This document shows, in pieces, positions 20,399 to 31,741 of a stretch of DNA of 64,000 bases; within the stretch, counting starts at the first letter, position 1; each line of letters opens with the position of its first letter. Where the stretch lies: NCBI GenBank assembly GCA_015832175.1, contig WJXW01000001.1, positions 992,001 through 1,056,000 of the forward strand. The letters are read 5' to 3'. A model generated the notes under the pieces. That model saw only the letters and a list, made by a program, of their open reading frames with translations, was not told the origin of the DNA and ran no database searches. Both the position numbers and the translations under genes were made by a program. The DNA is from Paraphaeosphaeria minitans (taxonomy: Eukaryota; Ascomycota; Dothideomycetes; Pleosporales; Didymosphaeriaceae).

Positions 20399-21032
20399 CT
20401 ACCAGTTCATCTTCATCTTCGCTTCCATCTCAGTGTGGAAGTCGGGCACTTCGCGGAGCTCGCTGCCTGTGACGGGTGTTAGCGATTGGCCCAAACAGAT
20501 TCACCGTCGCATTCGATCTTTCTCTCCATTCCTTTAACCAGGTTCAGCTCGGACTTACCCGTGAAGACGTCCTCCCACCCGATCTCGCAGTCCCGCCCCT
20601 CCAAAATATCTCTGTGCACACCAGCGGTGCCTCCGAGCACAGCCGGCTTCCACTCGCCCTCCCTGACGGTCTTGAGCTCCATGCCTCTCCGGATGGGCTC
20701 CGCGATGCCGAACTGGCGCCTCAGCATCTCCATCTTCAGCTTGTCCTGGGTCTCACGCCATTGGACGAGGCGGGCTTCAAGCGGGTGTGCGGATTGTAGC
20801 TGGACGGGCTTGTTCGACGATGATGCGGTGGCGGGTGTAGAGGGCTGGGCGAGGCGCGAACGGAGAGTGTCGTGCACGCCAGGAGCGGAGGGCGCGGAGG
20901 TCTCGAACGAGGTGGACGGGGGGTGCGCCTTCTGGGGTACAAAGCGGAGAGACTGTGACCGTCAGCAATCAAGCGATATTTACTTCTTACACTCGAGGAT
21001 AAGTGGAGCTTTGCGGGGAGTATGCATACCAT
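20399..21032 (-). CDS. UMP1: Proteasome maturation factor UMP1
   Basis: Minus-strand exons are 21032-21030, 20952-20559 and 20466-20399, giving 154 aa (yeast Ump1 is about 148). The first coding exon is the ATG alone; after an intron the protein continues SLRFVPQKAHPPSTSFET. The family core is plain: an HPLEARL segment, WRETQDKLKMEMLRRQFGIA, RRGMEL, and the DILEGRDCEIGWEDVFTG region. It ends with an FHTEMEAKMKMNW tail. Ump1 is a short-lived chaperone that sits inside half-proteasomes in cytosol and nucleus, checks beta-subunit processing and becomes the first substrate of the finished 20S particle. The split start makes automatic prediction of the first exon easy to miss. Confidence 0.93.
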
Positions 21033-21494
21033 CTTGACAGTGGTAGTGGTACTGTGGGGGTAAAAAGGCTATCGATCGGTGTCGCTACTACAGGCTGATA
21101 TTTGAATCGGTTATTAGAGCAGAAGGTATCCGGCGGCTGTGTTTAACGAGCAAAGGGTAGTAGATCGATGATTGTGGAGCTGTACCGCAGTGGAGGTGTT
21201 GTCGGAGCTCAGTAAGGCAACGAAATGACGCGCCACCTAGCGCCTTGGCGGTCATAGCTCCTAAGAGAGGCATGCGGTGAGTTACCTCAGCCCTCAAACA
21301 TGTACCTACAGAATCGCTCCAATGTACACTGAGAAAATTGGGGTTGGGATGATGGGTTTTTCATACTGCGTCGAGCAGTTGTGAGGCCAAGTTGTCAGGG
21401 CATTATCGGGACAGGAAAATGGTGCCCGACGCACAGGGAACCACACAGTACACTTTGCAGGCTGCGTTGAAGCTCTCCCCAGTGTCTGCTTTAT
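21033..21494. other. Intergenic, nothing recognised
   Basis: This stretch holds the 5' side of UMP1 and the 3' side of the TMEM19-like gene. Nothing else is seen. Confidence 0.4.
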
Positions 21495-22689
21495 CTATAG
21501 AGATACAACACTGCTGAACGGGACGTCCCAGATAAAACACGCGCCTACCATGCATGCCACACTCACCAGAGCTGCCATGAGCAGATTCACAGCATTGTTG
21601 TCCAAGATATCGTGCCCAATGGCAATCTTGCGGCTCTCATGCTGAGAATCTCCAACAACTGTCCCACTAGCACCAGCCTGTTGCATAGTCTTCGATACCT
21701 TAACTGAATCGCTCAAGCTTGGATCGATGGCCGAAGTCTTTGCGATACCGTCTCTGCTCTCTACACGGCCCTCCTCGCCCCGAAGCTCTGCTGCGGGCTT
21801 GAAGTGCAATGGATTTTCGTGGACGAGAACCTTTCTTCCACCTGCGCCTTCCACGACCTTCCCAGAATGAACGTCGACTACGCTAGCTTGGAAGACCGCA
21901 CCGAGAAAGGAATCCAAAATTGATCCGCCCAAGCCGGCAAGCGCGATAGCCTGCGTGTATTTCATCTTATCCGCAACGCTCCAGTTGTCACAGAAAGGTA
22001 TGAGGAGCGTCGATGTGACCGCTATGATGAGTCCACCGAGCAGACCAGCGCTTAATCCAGCTAAAGACACTCCGCCATTTGTGCCTGGAGGGACGATGCG
22101 CCATGGTGCTGTAACGAGGCGCGGTTTAGATCGCGAGAGGATACCGAGTTCGGAGGAGAGCGTGTCCGCACATGTAGCGGCGTAGTTGCTGGTAAAGTGT
22201 GAGTTCGTGACAAGGGGACTGCCAGGCAGCTGAGCTTACGCTACAATGCCTACGACAAGAACATCGCTTCCTCGTCGCCAACACAAGTCGTCTTTTGCGT
22301 ATGTCCCTTCTTTCTTCAGCTGCCACGCGTGCAACAGAATCAATATGGATGCCATGAGCGAGTTCGCCAGGACCTGAATATGATTCCGGGGGCCCTCACC
22401 GCCAGCGGCACCGTCGGCGGACTGCGTCAGCTTTGCTTTGATATCATGCTTGACCTAAGGCCATGTTAGCTTCAGTCCTTGGTTCCCATATGTGTTGAAA
22501 TACCTTGGTTGCGGAAGACCCGGTAATGAAGAAGACAGCCAACAGTGTGAAGCACACACTCCATGGGTGTATTGCGTGCACCACAGCTGTGATGAAAGCT
22601 ACAATGATGCCCACAGGCGTGAGCGATTTGCGCGACCAGGCCCGGTAGACAAGGGCCGCTATTGCTGGAACCGCGATAATGAGCTTCAT
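21495..22689 (-). CDS. TMEM19-like (DUF92) integral membrane protein
   Basis: Minus-strand exons are 22689-22504, 22454-22240 and 22188-21495, giving 364 aa. Junctions are in frame and the second intron carries a GTAAGC donor. The DUF92 signature is visible: TGSSATK at the end of exon 1, VLANSLMASILILLH, ANYAATCADTLSSELGILS, then VPPGTNGGVSLAGLSAG and GGSILDSFLGAVFQ. The hydrophobic pattern suggests about six or seven membrane helices with an insertion of about 90 residues (polar, with many Ser and Lys) before the last two. In plants and cyanobacteria a DUF92 member, VTE6, is a phytyl-phosphate kinase. The fungal and animal TMEM19 members have no settled activity, so a kinase role is only a possibility. 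Confidence 0.87.
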
Positions 22690-23478
22690 GTTTGTTGAAT
22701 GGAGCTTGTGGGAATACGGTAGCTGCCTGCAAGCGCGTGGGGTGCGAGGGATGACGCAGGCCCTATGGCCCTTGGCGGGGCTTATTTTCCACCTCACTAG
22801 GTAATGATATCTCAGCTTGACGATGATCAGACCATTTCCACCCAATGCTTTCTCCAGTAGATATCGGCGAGCTTCACATCCGCTTAGTATTAGCACACGG
22901 CACGTTGGTGGCTACACTACGCGATCTTCACCAGGGTCTTCACTGATGCTGGGTACGTCTGCGACACACAGTGCCATCTTCAGACGTCAACGACGTACTA
23001 TCCGCAACTTTCTACACCGGTTCACACTCCTTTTAACCTAATGGCGATAGCCTTGCGAAGACAGTCGATTCGCTCCCCCAGCTGAACCGTAAATTCGACG
23101 GATTCGCGCATGTACATGTGCATTCAGGGTTAGCCTATTACTTATTTCGGTATACATCGCGGCTGCGGCCGTGCGCGCTTCTCATTACCACGATCCACTA
23201 CGGGCGCGCCTAAGCCACAGACCATACCCTATCTACGCAACAACATGCAGTAGGCAGCATGTCTGATCAGCCTACGACGTGCGTGGTCAAGGTTGGGGCC
23301 TCTTTCTACGCTGAGCAACCCCGAACAGGTATAGGGGTTGGGACACAAAGCCCTGAGTGTATAAGATGCTGCTTGTAGTACGGTCAGAGTCCTGTACTCA
23401 GGCTCAAGCTCTCCAACTCATCTTGCAGACTTCGTTGTCTGATCCTTTTTCTGTCGTCAAGTCAATCCGGGCTGTTTA
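22690..23478. other. Divergent promoter region
   Basis: These 790 bases separate the divergent TMEM19-like and MFS genes. I see no further gene. Confidence 0.4.
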
Positions 23479-25637
23479 ATGCACGCAATGGCCTACATGC
23501 TATACAAGTACATCAGGCGGAGAGCGAAAGAGAGCAGGGCGAAGAAAGAAACTTTTTCGACTGCAGACGAGATACATCTGTCCCCATATGCGTCGCCTCC
23601 GTCAGCGGCGATCGACAATCATCCAGCTCTGACCAATTCCGGGGCAGCCCCCACGACCCAATCCTCTGACATCACCAAACCATACGCCGTAGAGGACACG
23701 GTCGAGAACGAGAGGTTACGTCAAGAGGCGAGAAAACTGGCAATACGTCGATGGAAATTAATGGCCGGTTTAGTGCTTCCAAACTTCCTTGCTGCAGTCG
23801 ATGTGACGATTGTCGCTCCAGCGATCCCTACCATCTCGTCGCATTTCAGTATGTCAGCCCTCTGCACCCGACCCTCATTCACTGACAGGTGTAGACCATC
23901 TAAGTGGAAGTTTTAATTGGATCGTCGCGGCGTATACGCTCACCTTTACCACCTTCGTCCCGGTATCGGGTCAACTTGCCGATGTCTACGGGAGACATGG
24001 CGCACTTCAGTGGCAGATGTTTTGGATCATGATTGGCAGCGTACTCTGCGCATCTTCAGTCACCTGGGGAATGCTGCTTTTTGGGAGAGCGCTACAGGGA
24101 CTAGGAGCCGCCGGTATCCTCAATCTTACTCGCATTATCTTGTCCGACGGGATGAGCTTAGCAGACAATTCGAAGAACAATACCATCTTCAGTCTAATCA
24201 ACGGCATCAGGTACTACTTCCTGTGGAACTTTTTTTGGACTCGTCACTGACCTGTTCGGTAGTTATGCCGTGGGCCCCGTGATCGGAGGCTATCTCACCA
24301 GCGCAAGCTGGCGGTATTGCTTCGTGATCCCCATCCCGATCGCTGTCGTCTCCCAAATCCTCATTTTCGTGCTCATGCGAAAGGAACTGAAGAAAGGTCG
24401 CGTCGCTCTTAACCCCGGTGATTCGAGACGCACTGGCTACATTGCTGGCCTCGGATACATCGACTGGATCGGCATGATAACCTTCATCTTTGGCATCGGG
24501 TTTATCATCCTCGCCGTCCAATGGGGTGGGACTTCCTACGCCTGGGATTCACCCGCCACCATCGTCCCCTTCGTCATCGGTGGCATCCTCCTAATCGTCT
24601 TCTTCACCCACGAATACCTCCTCGGCCCAGGCCGCCTCATGGCGCGTATCTTTACGCGCCAGGTAGCAATAATACCCTCGACGCTCTTCCGCAAGAAGGA
24701 CACAACGCTCCTCATGATCATAAACTTCTCTGCAGGCGTGTCTCTCGTCTCAGCTTTCTACTTCGTCTCCTACTACTGGCAGCTTGCTGAGGGCTACCCA
24801 TCCTCCAAAGCCGGCACCCAACTACTTTACTACACCCCTGGCCTCGGGGTTGGTGTTTACCTCACGCTGGCTATGTGCAACTACTGGCCCAAGCAGACGT
24901 TCTATCCGCTCTTCATCGGGTCCATCGTGGAAGCGGTCGGCCTCGCAGCAATGACGTGGGCGATTTCCGCGCGCAACACCACACTCGTGAGCGTCTTCCT
25001 TGCTGTCGCCGGCGCAGGAACAGCCTTCCGATTCATGCCCGTAGTCCTGCACGCAGCAGGTATATGGCCCACGCGTCTGGCGGCGATGCAGAGCGTGCTC
25101 AGCTTTACGCTTCCGCTGGGCGAGACGCTGGGTATCTCGATGATGGGCGCGGTGTTCAGCAACAAGTTTGCTCAGTACCTGTCCGCTATTGACCCGGGGA
25201 ACAGCTCCTCGTTCAACGGCGGCACCACCGGACCTACGAACCTCGACTTGTTGAACAGTCTGCCACCTGCTGCCCAGGAAGCAGTCCGCAATGCTGCTGC
25301 GAGGGCGATCATGTGGGGCTTCATTTCTGTGCTGCCCTTCATGGCGCTCAGTATCGTTGCGTCGGCGTTCTTGGGCAATGTGTGGATCGGGAACCCGAAG
25401 AAAGTTGACGCCGAGGGCAGAGTTAAGAAGGAGGAGAAGAAGGGCATGGTCATAACGAGTCCGTTTCTCCTCGCTGTATGCACGGGAAGCGTACACAACC
25501 AGAGGAGAGAGGTCGACCCTGTGGCGGAACAGCGAGAACACGAGCGAGAGCAAGCAGAAGCACACGATGCGGAGGCAGCTACTGGGTTGGGCCCAGTACA
25601 GGCCGCGCACGTGAGGGGCAGGGATGGGGAAGCATAA
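23479..25637 (+). CDS. MFS drug/metabolite efflux transporter (DHA2 type)
   Basis: Exons are 23479-23848, 23889-24210 and 24263-25637, giving 688 aa. The first intron is only 40 nt but joins SSHF to SVDHLSGSFNW correctly. A polar N-terminus of about 95 residues precedes the transporter core. LAAVDVTIVAPAIPTI (motif D1-like), GQLADVYGRHG (motif A) and VGPVIGGYLT (motif C, the antiporter motif) are present, and the hydrophobic pattern fits 14 helices. Family knowledge: plasma-membrane or vacuolar proton antiporters that export drugs or secondary metabolites. The last 60 residues are unusual, hydrophilic and rich in Arg, Glu and Gln. They may reflect a missed intron or a different stop, since the core ends soon after NVWIGNPKKVDAEG. 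No metabolite cluster is visible around it. Confidence 0.88.
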
Positions 25638-26717
25638 CAAAGTGCGCCCCTAGTAAGGATGTTTCCTTTGTATGATTTAGAGACATGATAGACTACCTAG
25701 TTCAAAGCAGTTATACCTCATGGACCATCCAAGCTTCTCTGCTCTTCAATTCCATCTCGTCCAGCCCGGATCGTAGAGTCCAAAGCCATCCCTATAGAAC
25801 GTCTTAAGCCAACATCTACGCAGATTTTGCTCAATCTCACCCTGAATGACTCCCGCCCCAGCTCAACTTCAACGCCTCACACTTCTCACAGCACCCAACA
25901 CAGATCCAATTTCTCGCCTTGTCCTTGTCCTTTCCCTTCCCATCTTTCGCCCCTTAAAGATACGATCTGGCAGTCAATTCTCTTCTTGTTTTGATCATGT
26001 GGTCATTCTTGGCCAGGCTGTGTTTGTTCGGCGCCCGACCAACGAGCTCGGGCAGACAGTAAATGTTCTACAAGAGCCACTTGCGTATCCATGTGTCTTT
26101 GCGTGGTTATCATCGTTAGTAAGAGAAGAAATCGTCAGGTGATTGATTAGAAGGTTGATTAGAAGGTTGATTAGAAGGTTGATTAGAAGGTTGATTAGAA
26201 GGTTGGGGCCCTTGAAGCTTGGTTGTCTGTTACTGGTGTGGGGACGTTTAACGTTTAGCAAACTATACACCGGCTCACCGCACTGGAAATGATATTATAG
26301 TCTTTGGGAAAAGATGTCCAAAAAAAATGCAAAGCAGGACCTAGAAATAAGAATTGATGATCTAGATCAATAGCATCAGAATGGGTGATGGAAAGGCTCT
26401 CGACTCCGGTGGTATGCAAAAACCCAAAAAACCGTGACATATTCAAATCCAACGCGAATGATACATGAACTGTCGAGCTCTTGTACTTGTCGCAAAACAA
26501 CAGCCACCTCCTTTGCAGTCGAACGCGTACCAAGGTAGTTGGTCTCTGGCCTGGCGTTCGCCAAGGAGTAGGTACGGTAGGTACCTAACAAGGCGCCACT
26601 CGAGCCGAATGATCCGACCTCCTCCCAACGTCAGGTACCCTCGGGCGAGTTTGGACAACCAGACCAGGAAGAGGGGAACTATGGCGTTTTCTCGTCGACG
26701 ATGTACGAAATGATTGC
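25638..26717. other. Intergenic with a 12-nt minisatellite
   Basis: Apart from the tandem repeat at 26144-26203 and a GTAGGTACGGTAGGTACC run at 26568-26585, nothing is recognised in this 1.1-kb gap between convergent genes. Confidence 0.4.
26144..26203. repeat. 12-nt tandem repeat, five copies
   Basis: The unit GATTAGAAGGTT is repeated five times without spacers. It lies downstream of the MFS gene and in no coding frame. Confidence 0.85.
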
Positions 26718-27165
26718 TCAATTGTAGTTGCGCGTTTCAGTCGCGGCATCCGCTTCGCGCTGGAGTCTGTTCTCATCGGCGGCCTGCTGCAGTGTCTGGC
26801 TGCGTGTCTGCTTCTTCTGCTCGTCTAGCCTCTTCGCCAGATCTCCTGTCACGGGCTTGTTCGCGCGGGCCTAGTGAAGATGATGCGTCCGTCAGCCACG
26901 GGTCTTCTTGGGTGACCGTCATGGGCTATACGGCGCTCTTCGACTTTGCACTACGCACCTCTGCTGCCGCCGCTGCCGCCGCTCTGGGATCGTTTGCGCC
27001 ATCGCTGCCCCCAGAGCTGCCTACGGTGCGTCCTGGACCCGTCACCTTCGGCTTTGCGCTGGCGGGAATGGAGGCCTTGGTCGCAGGCGCAGGTGCAGCA
27101 TTCAAAGTGCGACCTGCGCCCTGGAAGTTGTCGTCCTTGGAGGATTTGCCGCAAAGATTGCCCAT
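26718..27165 (-). CDS. Small N-terminally acylated protein (MGNLCGKS type)
   Basis: Minus-strand exons are 27165-26959 and 26870-26718, giving 119 aa. The intron has GTGCGT and ACTAG ends and leaves the frame intact. The N-terminus MGNLCGKSSKDD is a textbook N-myristoylation signal (Gly2, then Asn, Ser/Lys further on) with Cys5 as a possible palmitoylation site, so the protein should sit on the inner face of the plasma membrane or an endomembrane. The middle is Ala/Pro/Gly-rich. The C-terminal 50 residues form a charged helix with LAKRLDEQKKQTRSQTLQQA. I recognise it as a conserved ascomycete small protein, but no function is established to my knowledge. Extension upstream of 27165 is open but contains no family features. 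Confidence 0.85.
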
Positions 27166-27794
27166 TGTTGTACGGTAAGTAGGTAGAGAAAGGTGTGGGG
27201 TTGGCGAATGGGCGGCGAGCGGAGGTGACGGACGGCCGGGCTGGGCGGGGTCTTGGGTAGGTAGGTAGGTAGGTATTTGCCATGGACTCCTTCGTCGCAA
27301 TTGATTCACGTCCCTCTCGAGGGCGGCGCACACGTCGTTGGCAAGTCTGCCACGTCGGCTGCATGAAGCATAGCAAGATTCAAGTCTTGGACACGCAAAT
27401 GATGCCGTTGTCGCGCGTCATGGGGGGCAGCGAAACAAGCGTCCAATAGAACTGGCAGGTACGCCGATTAGTCAGTGCACCTGACCAAGGAAATCATCTC
27501 TCTGCGCCGCATTCACCATCCATCCATCTGCCATGCAACAGACCACCATTACACCCCAAAAAGGCCGCTTTTTCTGCTTTATCTTTCTGGCGCAGCGCAG
27601 TGAAGACCTGGCGAGATACCCGTATGTCGCCGTAAAACCAATCTGTTCACCGTTTGCATTTGGTGGGGGAACCGCATTGCACAGCATCGCTTTGTGTGCG
27701 CGCCCACGAGCACCTTGATGTCCCGGCACGCAGCTTGTATGCCCTCTTTCTTCTCTTCCCCTCAGCCGGCCTCAGGCCTTCCCACAGCACCGGC
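27166..27794. promoter_or_regulatory. Divergent promoter region with GTAGGTAGGT run
   Basis: This interval separates the acylated-protein gene and the C2H2 gene, transcribed in opposite directions. A run of GGTAGGTAGG repeats lies near 27256-27275. No other element is identified. Confidence 0.35.
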
Positions 27795-29912
27795 ATGGCT
27801 CACACATATCAAGGAAACGACTGCGACTCGGCATACGGCGACGACGAAACCCTCTTCGCCCCGGATCCCATGTTCGCATTGCCTGCGCCGCTGGCTGGTT
27901 CAAAGCGCGACGTGGACAATGCCATACGGAGCGATCCCAAATCCACCGGCCTGGGATTGGCCGTGGAGACGGGTGCCTGGCCTGAGCATGGCGACCCAAG
28001 TGCCCAAAGAATTCGCGACCCTAAGCTCTCCTGTCCCTCCTGTGAAAGCGGGCGCCCGTCAAAGCGGAAGGCTTCGGCCGTCAGAGTAGGCGAGTACCAC
28101 AATGTCGCTGCCCGCCAATCTGTCTCGAACTCGGACCAGCAGTTCCCCGATCTCTGCTTCGAAGACTTCTGCCAAGGTTGCGATCTCGATGCCGCCTCAT
28201 GCAACTCTCCCTGCCCGTCACCTTGCGCACTGCCATGCCCTGGTGACGAACAGTGCTCCGAAGAGGACGCATGCTTTGACCCTCATTGTGAGGAAGGAGC
28301 GTGCAGCGATCACTGTGCTGACCCCGAATGCACCAAGGTCGCCGGCATCGACGAGCCTTGCTTCTGTCAGAAGTGCGATGCTCAGCCGTGTCCACTTGGG
28401 GACCCAAGGAGTGAGTGTCACTTGGTTCACACAGCGCCCACCCCGGCAGGCACCATCTACTGCTACGATGACTCGCGGTGTCACTTCCAAGAGGGTCATC
28501 ATGGCTACGACCCCCAACTGTCTGGATTCGAGTCGTATCCATGTTACTCCCATCCTCACGACACACTTAACCATTGTCACGGGGCAGTACCGACCACCTC
28601 TGCTGTGACCACACCTGTATTATCTCCTGGCGCTCTCACTTCCATCGAAAGTGCAATCAGTAGCCATCCGTCTCCGACGCCAAACCACCTCGTCGGTACA
28701 TCATGCTACCTAAACATCCCTGGTGAGCACTGTCATCTTGACAACCCATGCTGCCATGGGGAGTCCAGAGTATGCGGTGATTGTATCAAAGCTCCGCAAG
28801 AGCATCTTGATCTCTGGAATGCCTCTTTGGCAGAAGGCAACGGTCTGGCGAACAACTTTATGACCTTTGGGCTCCAGTCAAGTCAGCCGGGTGCCCCATC
28901 ATACTCCCTCGCACCCTCAGCTATGAGTATGAACATCTTCGACAATAGTCTAAACAACCCGATGTACGGGTTCAATGATACCACATGGCTTCTTCCGCAG
29001 TCCCACTACTGGGATGCATTTCAGAATGCAGCACCCCAGAATCTGAAGGTCGACTTCGGCACGTCAGCGGCGCGGCTCGAAACCAAGCCTGAGATACAAC
29101 CCGCCAGCATCACAGGACTTGATTATTCACCAACAGGCGGCGCCACGGATGCCTCCCAATCCTGCGTCTGTCGTTGGCAGCACGCACCGGGCCTCTTTTG
29201 CCTTGCTACCTTCCCCGACCCTTCCGCCCTCCACGCCCACATCAAAGTCTCGCACGTCGACAACTGTGCGCAGTGCGTCTGCCAGTGGGAAAACTGCGAA
29301 GCTGCATCCAAAGACTTCAAGCAGCGCTCCAAGCTCTCGCGGCATCTCCTCGCGCACGCCGGCCACCGCCCCTACGCATGCAGCTTCAAGGACTGTAACA
29401 AGACCTTCGCCACGAATCAAGCGAAGGACAACCACGAGCGCACGCACACCGGCGAGCGCCCGTACGTGTGCGATAGATGCGGATACACGACGACCACGCA
29501 TACACAGCTGCAGACGCACATCTCGGCACTGCACGAGGGCAAGAAGCCGCACAAGTGTCGCTTCTGCGACTTCTCCTGCGCGGACAGCTCCAACTTGAGC
29601 AAGCACGAGCGCACGCATCAGGTACTTTCCTCTCTCTACAACACACATACGTTCACAAGCTTACAATCCATACAGACTCTACGTCCCTACCGCTGCCCCC
29701 AGCCGGGCTGCACCTTCAAGCCCGACTGTCGATGGGAGAACCTCAAGCGACACATCCGCCGCTCGGGCCACTGCCCCCAGCTGCTAGTCGAAGGCAGTGA
29801 CGAGGCGAAGACGTACCGCGAGAACATCAAGCGCGAGACGGAGGAGTGGAACAAGCGTGCTGGGGAGAGCGAGATAGTCAAGATGGGGCGACGCAAGGGA
29901 AGGAGCAAATAA
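27795..29912 (+). CDS. C2H2 zinc-finger transcription factor with Cys-rich N-terminal region
   Basis: Exons are 27795-29621 and 29676-29912, giving 687 aa. The 54-nt intron is a multiple of three and also stays open if retained, but removing it restores the finger linker THQTLRPYRCP. An acidic N-terminus is followed at about residues 115-205 by an unusually Cys-rich stretch (CQGC, CNSPCPSPC, DPHC, FCQKC). A Ser/Pro/Asn-rich middle follows. From about residue 450 there are six C2H2-like units: an odd first one (CVCRWQ ... HIKVSH), CVCQWENC, YACSFKDC ... HERTH, YVCDRCG, HKCRFCDFSC and a last YRCPQPGC ... HIRRSGH. A nuclear DNA-binding regulator is expected. Targets are unknown. The start at 27795 was chosen because upstream codons lack an ATG and have poor bias. 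Confidence 0.82.
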   Translation: MAHTYQGNDCDSAYGDDETLFAPDPMFALPAPLAGSKRDVDNAIRSDPKSTGLGLAVETGAWPEHGDPSAQRIRDPKLSCPSCESGRPSKRKASAVRVGEYHNVAARQSVSNSDQQFPDLCFEDFCQGCDLDAASCNSPCPSPCALPCPGDEQCSEEDACFDPHCEEGACSDHCADPECTKVAGIDEPCFCQKCDAQPCPLGDPRSECHLVHTAPTPAGTIYCYDDSRCHFQEGHHGYDPQLSGFESYPCYSHPHDTLNHCHGAVPTTSAVTTPVLSPGALTSIESAISSHPSPTPNHLVGTSCYLNIPGEHCHLDNPCCHGESRVCGDCIKAPQEHLDLWNASLAEGNGLANNFMTFGLQSSQPGAPSYSLAPSAMSMNIFDNSLNNPMYGFNDTTWLLPQSHYWDAFQNAAPQNLKVDFGTSAARLETKPEIQPASITGLDYSPTGGATDASQSCVCRWQHAPGLFCLATFPDPSALHAHIKVSHVDNCAQCVCQWENCEAASKDFKQRSKLSRHLLAHAGHRPYACSFKDCNKTFATNQAKDNHERTHTGERPYVCDRCGYTTTTHTQLQTHISALHEGKKPHKCRFCDFSCADSSNLSKHERTHQVLSSLYNTHTFTSLQSIQTLRPYRCPQPGCTFKPDCRWENLKRHIRRSGHCPQLLVEGSDEAKTYRENIKRETEEWNKRAGESEIVKMGRRKGRSK

Positions 29913-31741
29913 CCTTCCCCCTCCCACCTTTAGCAGACACAGCGATACCGCGGAAGGTGGGTGTTCCGGAGCGCGGGATGCACAGCGTGATGACATCAGT
30001 ACTCGGACTATTCCCATAACAATTCCTTGGTAACTTTGCGCGCATGGCCGGTCGTTGGATGGAGAGATACCCCGATGATCGATGGATGATGGATTAACGA
30101 TGGCACAAGCTCCGACGGCCTTATTAGCACAAGTCCTTTATTTTTGATACACGGACGACCGGGTTTCAGTCCCGCCCCTTTCATGCCCTCCCTGTATATA
30201 CGAACAACCCTTATAGCATACCAACCATGCCATTGCAGCTATACAACAAGACCGAGCCAGTGCATGCACAGACCGAGCCTTTACCAATCGCCCGACCGCA
30301 ACAGCCCTTTCGAACGCTAACGCTCAGTGCTATTGCGGTCTTTGGAATTCTGCTCGGCGAACAACTGCAGCACCTGCAACAGGTCAAAGAGCGACTGCAC
30401 AGACAGATAGCTTTGTCCATCGTTCTGCCTGCTGCATAGATGCGTTTCACCTCAGCCGGCTCCCACTCGCCGCGCCGCATGAACAACCACGTCTCGCCAT
30501 TCCGACATGGTACGCCTTCTCCACCTACCCCGGAAGAGCAAAAGGAGGCGTCGTAACCATAGCAGGGAGCTGGCCACGGCGACAAGACAGACGCAAGTAC
30601 CGGCATCGTAGAGTTGGCAGACAGGATCGCGCTTCGCGAGCCGACCATGGTCTTTCCCGTCGCTCACGTCACAGGCAGTATCGACACCATTGGCACGCGT
30701 CAATTGTACAATCCGCAGTTCCATTGATTATTCCATCCAATGCTACCAAGCCCAGCCTCATCCTAAGAACCTCATCAATAAACAGCTCAGCAGCTACCCA
30801 CCAGCTGCACGTATTCATCCAACCTTCTGCCGCCCATCCCTCAGCCAGCGAATATTGTAGAAATACAAGATGCACAAGATGCCAACCTGCCAAGCAACAC
30901 AAGGTTAGTACAACGTGTGTCGCTAGTCGCACTCCGACTATGTATGCATGGACCTTCCCCCCTTGGATCATGTGAAAGCTCAATCGGCCTAGTGCAGGCG
31001 AGGGCAACGAAGCGAAAGGAAATGACCAGCAAAAAGCCAGGCTCGGGTATAGAACGAAAGTCACAGTAGATGAAAAGGCGAAGAAACAATAGTCTCGACC
31101 GTAGTTGTGTTGTCGGCGGGGTTGTGGTGGACCGAGTGGGAGCGATAGTCGGCAGTTGAGGCGGAGTGTGTGAAGGCGCAGAAGTAGCGTCGTTCGTAGG
31201 TTGGTACACGGAAGGTGGTGCGCGATATTACGCCATGGGGTTTTTTTTGGCAAGCGAGTGTATCAAGCAGTATCCGCCCGCCAATCTATCATTTGTGCAA
31301 GAAGAGTAAGAAGAGAAAATCGTTACGTCGGAAATGTGTTCTTGGAGGAATTACGATTACGTAACGTTCGGTGAATGCGATGACGAATGCGATGCTGCGA
31401 AGGTGTTCTATGCGATGCAATGCGGTGTCCCAATGGGTATGCGGTCCGTGACGTGAACGGGTATCAAGAAGCCTCAGATGTCAAATCGGAAATCGGTCCG
31501 AATCAGTAGCCATGATCGTGTCGCATTATATTCGAGGTGGTGAGTTGACCAGCGTGCTTGAGCCGGAGAGGAGATGCGACAGGGGAGTTTTCGGTCGCGA
31601 AGAGGACGTGGGTGGTCGTGGTTTCGGAATTCTGGATGGTAGGGACGGAAAAGGTTCCACCGAGATAAGCTCGACCAGAGGAGTTGGTGAAGGGGAAGCA
31701 GAAGAGACAGCTATAGATGTCAACGGGCCACAGAAAAGGTT
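29913..31741. other. Intergenic with unresolved minus-strand coding-like sequence
   Basis: On the minus strand, between about 31000 and 30200, there are pieces that look protein-coding. One is a hydrophobic, Trp-rich part at about 30960-30670; the other is a Cys-containing part at about 30640-30440. I could not connect them with good splice sites or find a credible start. They may be a spliced small membrane-protein gene or a relic. The rest shows nothing. Confidence 0.35.

Noticed and set aside
24822..25640. 272-codon minus-strand frame inside the MFS gene
   Set aside because: It is antisense to the well-supported transporter exon. It has no independent start or domain.
26144..26203. Possible CRISPR-like array
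   Set aside because: The repeats are directly contiguous without unique spacers and the genome is eukaryotic.
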